Assembly: GCA_022496205.1 (NCBI GenBank)
Contig: WTXD01000378.1
Span: 1-10,865 of the forward strand
Length of the DNA stretch: 10,865 nt
From: Gloeopeniophorella convolvens
Lineage: Eukaryota > Basidiomycota > Agaricomycetes > Russulales
Direction: 5' to 3'
Both the position numbers and the translations under genes were made by a program. The number at the start of each line of letters is the position of its first letter. Position 1 is the first letter of the stretch. Shown here one piece after another: positions 1-6,552 of the stretch. The notes under the pieces were generated by a model. The model was given only the letters and a program-made list of their open reading frames with translations, searched no databases and was not told the DNA's origin.

Positions 1-1
1 T

Positions 2-2461
2 GACGCGTGCCTCAAACTCGGTCACCACCCCCGACCATGGAAGACCGCCATGGTCGTCATGATTCCCAAACCGAACCGGACTGACTACTCACAGGTCAAA
101 AACTGGCGCCCGATCGCTCTACTAGAGTGCTTCGGCAAACTTCTTGAGAAAGTGATGACGCGCAGAATCCTTCATGACATAGGCACCCACCGCATCGTCC
201 CCACCAATCAGTTTGGAGGCAGGAATGCCTCCAACTGTACGGACGCCGGCCTCACTATGGTGCATGACATACAGGCGGCCACCGAACAAGGACTGGTCGC
301 CGGATGTCTCCTCTTCGACATCCAAGGCTTCTTCGACAATATCAACCACGATCGCGCCATCCAGATCATGCGCGATCTAGGTTTCTCTAACGAGACCTGC
401 GAATGGACCAGATCATTCCTCGCAGACCGTAAAGTCAGACTCCGTTTCAACGGGTACACGGGCGACCCGATAGACCTGGCGGTTGGGACGCCGCAAGGCT
501 CCCCGCTCTCACCCGTCTTATCCATCATCTACGCGTCCCCACTACTCCACATTGGGAGAAAGTGGGCGAACACTTCGCTTAGCATGTACATGGACGACGG
601 TAACATTTTCGCATGCGGTTCAGACTTCACTCGCGTCAAACTCCTATTATGAGACGCTTACGCTGACTGCCTTGACTGGCTTACGCGAGCCGGACTCCAA
701 ATCGAGGAGTCCAAAAGCGAACTCATCTTCTTTAGGAAACCCTGGAGCCGCGCGACCTTACCTAAGGCACTCAAAGTCTGGTCTCCGAAGAAAAATGCTG
801 ACATCACCATTCGCGCGTCTACTTGCGTGAGATACCTCGGCATCTACTTCGACCCAACCCTCAAGTTCGACCAACACGTGAAAATCATGTGCGCACGCGC
901 CAAAAGCTCAATCAACGCGCTACGCATTTTGGGCAACTCCATCCGCGGCCTAGACCTCGCCAACTGGAGGCTGGCCATCAACGGCATTGTTCTCCCTGTC
1001 CTAACCTACGCTGCCCCGGTCTGGTACCGGGGTACAGGACAAAAAACTCTTATCCGCTCTCTTCAGACTGCCATGAACGACGGCATCCGACTCACCATGG
1101 GCGCGTTTCGTACGACGCCCATTGAACCCCTACAGATGCTGGCGGGCATTCTCCCCATGGACTTACGTCTGGAGATGCTCGTCAGCAACATGGCTTTGCG
1201 TTTATCCAAGCTAGACGCAAAATCACAACTACTCTCCCGACTCGGTAACGAATGGGGTGTCTGGGAGGACGGCGAACCGCCACTCCCCATCGCCATTCCC
1301 CGTTCGCGACCCATCCAAACTACCCTCACCCGGCTAGCCGCCAGAGTCATGCAAGGAGGCGAACGCCTCAACCTATACGCCGCGCCCCCATGGGCTCGCG
1401 GTAATAACTGGGGTAAACGTCTCATCATTGATACAAATACCTACCGTGGCGACGCACGCAAACCCTACATACTTCGGCTCAAAGCCGACTCCATTGATCG
1501 CTCATCGAACACACTCTTTATTTTCACAGACGGCTCCCGTTTCGACCCGGACGGGGATTCAGTCATGCACTCGGGCTACGGCGCGACCGTCTTCTTCCGA
1601 GGAGCGGAAACGGCCAACACGGCGAGGTCCCTCGGGACGACCGCCACTATATTTGATGCGGAGATGGCGGCCCTGGCTGCCGGGGCGACGATGGCCCAGA
1701 CTACTCTTACGTCACACCCTGACTGCCGGCGCGTCATCTTTCTTTCGGACTCTTTTTCATCCCTCCACACGATCTACTCTGCGCGCCCTCATGTGGCCCA
1801 GAAATACTCCCTAACATTCAAACAAACTATTGACAATATCCTCTCTCATTCTAGGGACCTGACGGTGGAAATCCGGTGGTGCCCGGGGCACGCGGGAATC
1901 CTCGGCAATGAGCGCGCTGACGAGCTCGCCAAATCCGGCGTCTCCCTCCCCCTCCTTCCGAACCAGAGAGAACCCCACACTCTCTCCCATCAGCGAATGT
2001 CCAACAAGGAAGCTGCCGCGTTTGCTTGGAAACAACGCTGGCACGCATCTCCTCGGCGATCGGACGCTTGGCGGGGCTTACCCAACCCGCCTAACGGCAA
2101 ACTCGCACCGGCTTACCAAGCCATGCATTCGGCAAAGACGGCCCGGCCCATCATATCCACATTCACCCGTCTCCTCACCGGCCACGCCTTCTGCGGTGCC
2201 TACACCGCCATGATGAAGCCGACAGAACGCACGTCATGCGACTGTCCAGACGCTCCACTCCAGACCATCGAACACGTCCTCACTTCATGCCCACTCTACG
2301 CCGAACCCCGCCGAACCATCCTCCGTCCCATCGCCCACGACTACTCGCTGCACAAAATCTTCGGAACAAAGGAGGGGGGCGCCGCGCTGGCCAAGTTCAT
2401 TGAGGCCACTCGCTGCCTGATGGTGCCCCGCACGCCCCCTCAGCCCCCGGAACCTCCCTGA
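2..2461 (+). pseudogene. LINE ORF2 fragment: reverse transcriptase plus RNase H, one in-frame stop
   Basis: One frame (codons starting at 2) is open on both sides of a single TGA at 650-652 and ends at the stop at 2459-2461. There is no frameshift: the residues after the stop continue the RT pattern. RT landmarks in order are NWRPIALL; NQFGG; motif A with FDIQGFFDN (314-340); motif B with GTPQGSPLSP; YMDD (587-598); then, after the stop, a motif D-like WLTRAGLQIEESKSE and YLGIYFDPTL. RNase H keeps all four acidic/His positions: Asp in TDGS (1529-1531), Glu in DAEM (1661-1663), Asp in SDS (1748-1750), and the GHAG...NERAD segment (His 1889-1891, Asp 1919-1921). A C-x-C...H...C motif (2237-2290) follows. 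The N-terminal part is outside the window. The TGA fits a CGA-to-TGA change at a CpG. Confidence 0.92.
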
Positions 2462-2691
2462 AGGTCCCATGCGCGGTTACGGCCTATATGTGGCCACCGC
2501 TTTGTCGCTGTGAAAGCGACTCGGAACTCTAACGCCCTAGCGGCGAATCGGACTTTGATTACTTCTTACTACTTCTATTTGCGCCCGGCCCCGTTACTCA
2601 TACTCTGACTCAGACCCTGTGAAACTGTACTATGTATGTAGTGCGACCGCGTCTTGCGATGGACTCGCTGTTGCGGAATATAAATGCTGAC
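2462..2691 (+). other. LINE 3' untranslated region
   Basis: About 230 nt lie between the RNase H ORF stop and the A run. No open frame of note is present. It contains AATATAAA near its end (TATAAA at 2679-2684), 139 nt before the next gene's ATG. In this class the 3' UTR is usually what the RT recognises to start target-primed synthesis, but nothing in the sequence identifies the recognition element here. Confidence 0.75.
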
Positions 2692-2707
2692 AAAAAAAAA
2701 AAAAAAA
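2692..2707 (+). repeat. A(16) tail marking the LINE 3' end
   Basis: Sixteen consecutive A residues follow GCTGAC and end at CTAGAAAG. Position and orientation match the poly(A) end of a target-primed insertion, so 2708 is probably the first flanking host base, or the first base of the downstream target-site duplication. The matching 5' copy would lie outside the window. Confidence 0.9.
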
Positions 2708-2739
2708 CTAGAAAGTGTCAGCACCTGCCAAACCTAACC

Positions 2740-2841
2740 ATGAGTTCAATCCAACAACGCGTCCACTCGCACACTCTCCTGTCTCCGTCCTCCTTGAACC
2801 CCACAGATTACATTCAAACAACATGTTCGGCTGCTGCGTAG
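2740..2841 (+). other. Possible upstream ORF overlapping the Hikeshi start
   Basis: An ATG at 2740 with A at -3 opens a 33-codon frame that ends with TAG at 2839-2841, overlapping the main ATG at 2823 in another frame. If the transcript starts upstream of 2740, this would be an inhibitory overlapping uORF. It is also possible that transcription starts after 2740 or that the region is spliced, since CCCCACAG upstream of the main ATG could be an acceptor. The sequence alone does not decide. Confidence 0.3.
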
Positions 2842-3547
2842 CAGGAAGACCTTTACAGACAAACCTGGAGCAGATCGACGACACCAAAGCCGCGTTCCAG
2901 CTACCTCAAGCAGAGTCCATCAACCACGTCTGCGTGTTTCTTCTCGGCACAGGTTTGTAATCCCATTTCTTGCGGCGATGCTTCACTTCTTACATCATTC
3001 AGTTGCATTTCCTGATGGGTACGGCGCGACGGTTCATTTCTTTTGGCCCGGCAAAGGCTTCCAGCTGCTCGGCATGTGCGTCCCTGCCCAACATCTTTCT
3101 CGCTCACACCACACCCGATTGAACGCTTCGCATTTGCACAGGCTGTCAAATGAGAAGCCCTCGGCAATTTTTCGCCTACGCGGCAGCTTCATGTCTCAGT
3201 CATCGTTGTCTCAGGCAGCATTCTCCAACCCAGCACCATCTGCCAACGACACAGGCGTGATGGCAGTCCTTGGTATCTCCATAGAACCTCTTCTGCAGAT
3301 CATGGAGCAAGTGGGCTCTCTGCCATCATCAGTCTCCAAACCGGCCCCCGCTCTGCCCGAGCCGACATTGCTTGCTGAGAAGATTGTCAAGAATCTGTTC
3401 AATTATGTTTCTGGTTTCGTGTCGGGGAGCGGTGCTTCCTTTGGCCCCGATAGTGTGGTCCCAATGAACTTGATAGCGAGGTGGTATGACAACTTCATGT
3501 CAAAAACCAGGGCCGTAGGCATCCAATTCTTGGACAGACAAGAGTAG
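2823..3547 (+). CDS. OPI10: Hikeshi/Opi10 family Hsp70 nuclear import carrier
   Basis: Exons 2823-2952, 3003-3075 and 3142-3547 join in frame to 202 residues, close to the usual size of about 200. The start [13 protein letters not shown] matches the family N-terminus, followed by [30 protein letters not shown] and [12 protein letters not shown], and a C-terminal helix-rich part with NFYNF-like NLFNYVSGF and ARWYDNF. Introns are 50 nt (GTTTGT...CAG, phase 1) and 66 nt (GTGCGT...CAG, phase 2). Both splice choices are fixed by the conserved blocks they join. Human Hikeshi carries ATP-bound Hsp70 into the nucleus under heat stress; Opi10 is the yeast relative. That role here is inferred from family. 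The LINE sits directly upstream, so promoter sequence is limited to 115 bp unless the LINE supplies some. Confidence 0.93.
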
Positions 3548-3817
3548 GGCTTGGACCGTTGCATTCGTTGGGCGAGGGGTCACTGGTCGTCGGAGACTTG
3601 GGAGAGTAGTCGCTAGTTTTCTGCAGACCGCAGTCATTGATATCTGATTGTCGAATTTACGCATTGTCCATCTAATCTAATCTCAGTTGAACTGATGATG
3701 ACGGCACAGCCAGTGCGACTTGGACAATCGGGGTCACAGCTGACCGCTGAGCCCAGCATCCGCCACTTACCATCCACTTCTACCTCACCCTGCGCTACCA
3801 GCACCGCAACATCCGCC

Positions 3818-6360
3818 ATGGAAAACGACGAAGAACAGGGTGTGGTCTTCCTGACCTCCATGATGGGCGACACCGTAGACCCCGAGGTGGCAAGGCGCGT
3901 CCTCAGGAAGCACAACGGAGATATGCAAAAGGCCGCCATGGCCATGGTAGAGGGTGACACGGGGGCGGATGAGACCACTTGGCCCTCGAATTTCTCCAGC
4001 CTGGGCGACGTCAGCACTGCAACTGGGCCCAGTACACCTCCTCGTGTGTTGTCTCGTTCTCCTCTCTCACGCGTCGCTTCATTCACTACACATAGCTTCT
4101 AAGCCGGAACGCGAGAAGGCCGTCATCGACCTCACGGCAGACGATGAAAGTGCGGAACTCAAGCGCGCCCTCGAAGCATCGCTAGCCCCTACCTACACTT
4201 CATCTACAACACAGTTCGGCCCCAGTCAAAGAGCCCCAGACCCGAACTGGGCTGTCGTCCCTTCAAATGTGAGCACACAGTTGCTGCGCCGAGCATCCAA
4301 ATGCCCACGCACTCTCTACCCTTAGGTAGAACAGCCCTCCGGCATCTCGCAGGATGACCAATATCTGAGTCGCGCTATCCAAGAGAGCATGAGCGAGACA
4401 TACAACGATCAGGAGAAGTACACAAGTCTCAGCCTCGACCAGATGATGAGGAAGGACAACCGGTGCGCAGAAATCGTGTCGAGTCGTACCCTACCTAGGC
4501 CTTAAAAATTATCAGGCCTGTCGCCATTAGACCGACAGTAGGGTCCTTGGTCTATGCTGCCCTCGTATTCCAGGCGTTGTTCTACGTCCCGCAAGTGCGA
4601 AAGAGTATAGCATCGTGGCGCCCAACCCCTGAAACTCCAGAGGCAGAGGCTGCTCCTCCAACTAGTGGCGAAGGTCCGTCACGCTGCGAAAGGCCCGACA
4701 GCCTGCTCACCTTGGTCTAGATCTGTTGATGTGGACCCTGATTGAGAATTACACTCACATGGATCTTGCTGCCATTGCCGAGCTTAACATTGACCAATGC
4801 TTAGCAGCACTTCAGCTTGAGCCCCCAGCTCACACGACCACCAGTCCAGGAGAGCTCTCCTATGGTAAGCTTCTTCGTGTCGCACTCGCTGTATATTGAT
4901 TCCTAGCCAGATTTCCTCCAGAGATTGACTCTGACGATCGAGACCTCCCTGCATAAAGATCTCGCCACGCAGATCCACAAGTGGCCGAGGTACCCTCTCG
5001 TGCTGGATGCAGCAGCGCATTTCTGACTCAATACACAGGCTCTTCTACTTCCGCTATGGGTCAGCCGACGCGCAGCCCAACACCTCCCCGTTCGACCAGC
5101 GGCAGGACATGGCCATCGTGAAGGTCGACATCCGCGATGACGAAGCGTCGGCCGACCTGATGACGGCGCTATCCGCCAGGATGGCGCACAGCGACATCCC
5201 ATCGCGGCAGCAGGTCATCTTTGAGCCGTCAGACGTGGTCATCTTCCAGCTCGTGAGGCACGACACGCTCCCGTCGTATTCCAGGACGACGACGCCACCG
5301 AAGCAGCCGTTTCGATACCCCAAGCATATATACCTTGACCAGTACATGAAGGAAAACGTCGAAATCTCGTCCGCGAAGTGGAGACAGCAGAAGGAGATCA
5401 GCGAGAAGATCCAGCAGCTAACATTACGGGAGAACGAATTCAAGCGACACAAGGTATGTGTGTGTCTCTAGCAACGTAGTCATCTTTACTGAGCGTGTCT
5501 TGCAGGACACGGACTCTTTAAAGTCCATTCGAGCTGCGCTTCACTATTATGAGAATGTGGCGAACAAGGAGACCCCAGAACGCGTCTCTTCGATCTCAGC
5601 GCAGACCCAGAAGTTACGGAAGATTCTCACAAGGATTGAGAATGAGCTGGAAAGTAAGGTTTGGCAGTCTGCGACGGATACGCAGTCTCACTGAGCGTAC
5701 ACCAGCCATACAGACACAGAAGGAGCACCTGAAAGAGCAACTCGCGAGGTTATTTGAGGGCCCAGAGTTGAGAGCGCATCGGGTAAGCACCCTCTCTCTG
5801 CACCTACTGTCCACACTGACCCTGCTGCAGTACGATCTTCGAGTGGTTCTCATGCACGACGGGATGTACGGACGCAAGCACCTCTACTCATACGTCAATG
5901 ACAACGGGACGTGGTGGAGGACAGTCGACTGGGATGTCACCAAGGCAAGTCTCGATAGCCGTTGACAGCTCTAACACCGGCCCTTGACTTACGTGTTCCC
6001 CTGCAGGCCACGGAAGAGCTTGTCCTCACCGACACGACGGGCTTACACCTTGGAGCGGGGCCGTACATGCTCATCTACAGCCGCGCCGTCCCAGATGAGG
6101 AGCTGCAGCCTCTGCTATGGCCCGAGAACGTCGTGGTACGTCCCCACCCATCTGTCGCCTCTCACTGGATCCACAACGTGATCCCTCTCCCCCAGCGCGA
6201 CGTCGAACACCACAACAAGCTCTTCCTCAATTCCATGGCAACAGACCCCATCGACCCAGTTGTCGAGGTGTCTATCCCATCATCCACGTCAGCGTCCGGC
6301 TTCAACACGCCACTAGAGGGCCCGCTCACGCCCGGCGACCGCATGGACGTGAGCGCCTGA
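3818..6360 (+). CDS. USP25/USP28-like protein, catalytically degenerate (probable pseudo-deubiquitinase)
   Basis: Twelve exons: 3818-4043, 4096-4268, 4326-4462, 4516-4673, 4721-4864, 4911-4989, 5039-5453, 5506-5653, 5706-5782, 5831-5944, 6007-6135, 6196-6360; 654 residues. N-terminus: UBA-like region (about 8-55), SUMO-interaction core VIDLT (85-89), UIM-like AELKRALEASL and QYLSRAIQESM. USP fold: VGSLVYAALVFQALF (187-201) aligns without gaps to the Cys box of USP25/28, but Val191 (4550-4552) replaces the nucleophile. A long coiled-coil insert follows (about 400-515), then the His box with His536 (GRKHLYSYV) and WWRTVDWDVTK, where Val551 takes the Asn position. The order matches USP25/28. ATG 3818 has a strong context (CCGCCATGG); ATG 3695 in the same frame would add 41 Ser/Thr-rich residues but has a weak context. 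Frame and introns look intact, so this is a gene, not a relic. Likely a ubiquitin/SUMO-binding scaffold (inference). Confidence 0.82.
5945..6006 (+). other. GC-AG intron in the USP25/28-like gene
   Basis: The exon ending VTK is followed by GCAAGT instead of GT. The acceptor is CTGCAG before GCCACGGAAG, giving a 62-nt phase 0 intron with CTAACAC as a good branch site. The only nearby GT (5949) would put the next exon in the wrong frame. GCAAGT is the usual form of the minor GC donor. Confidence 0.8.
6136..6195 (+). other. Probable 60-nt intron whose retention keeps the frame
   Basis: GTACGT at 6136 and a pyrimidine-rich CCCCCAG at 6195 define a 60-nt phase 0 segment with no in-frame stop. Splicing gives NVVRDVEHHNKLFL; retention adds 20 residues. 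Donor strength and tract favour an intron, but both forms are open. Confidence 0.65.
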
Positions 6361-6552
6361 ACCCTACACCGAGGATAGAACCCCGTCGTTGCCCCGCTCT
6401 GCACCCTGCTTTCGATGACATATCGCGCGCAATGCTAACATTGTTATTTGTTGTATATTGTCGCCGTCGTGTGTTGCCAGTACAGGACCCCTTGTAGTTA
6501 TACAAAGCATTCTATAGTATTCGCTCTGCGCTGTCCAGGTGCTCGGCTGTGA
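6361..6552. other. Short convergent intergenic region
   Basis: These 192 bp hold the 3' ends of two converging genes. I see no canonical AATAAA on either strand and no further open frame of note. The two 3' UTRs probably overlap as antisense RNA. Confidence 0.6.

Larger units (their letters stand above)
1..2707 (+). mobile_element. Non-LTR retrotransposon (LINE) 3' portion, fungal RT-RNase H type
   Basis: The sequence shows a reverse transcriptase followed by RNase H in one frame, a C-terminal Cys/His motif, about 230 nt of 3' UTR and a 16-nt A run at the end. There is no LTR and no integrase, so this is a target-primed LINE. In fungi, LINEs that carry a C-terminal RNase H are typically of the Tad-like group; that clade call is inference. 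The 5' part (ORF1 and the endonuclease) lies left of the window, so neither full length nor a target-site duplication can be judged. The element is in the same orientation as the next gene and ends 115 bp before its ATG. One nonsense codon suggests a recently inactivated copy. Confidence 0.93.

Noticed and set aside
653..826. A frameshift or intron in the LINE RT after YMDD
   Set aside because: The frames before and after are identical; translation through 653-826 in that frame gives continuous RT sequence, so only the TGA codon is at fault.
3695..3817. ATG 3695 as the start of the USP25/28-like gene
   Set aside because: It is in frame and possible, but has C at -3, while ATG 3818 has a near-ideal context and places VIDLT at a position similar to that in USP25. 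Kept as an alternative, not as the call.
4907..4989. Alternative CCTAG acceptor at 4906 for the intron starting at 4865
   Set aside because: It opens a frame that hits TAA within about 16 codons; the CAG at 4910 gives DFLQRLTLTIETSL in frame with the next exon.
5454..5466. GT-rich microsatellite
   Set aside because: Only a few TG units within the GTATGTGTGTGT donor of an intron; too short to call a repeat.
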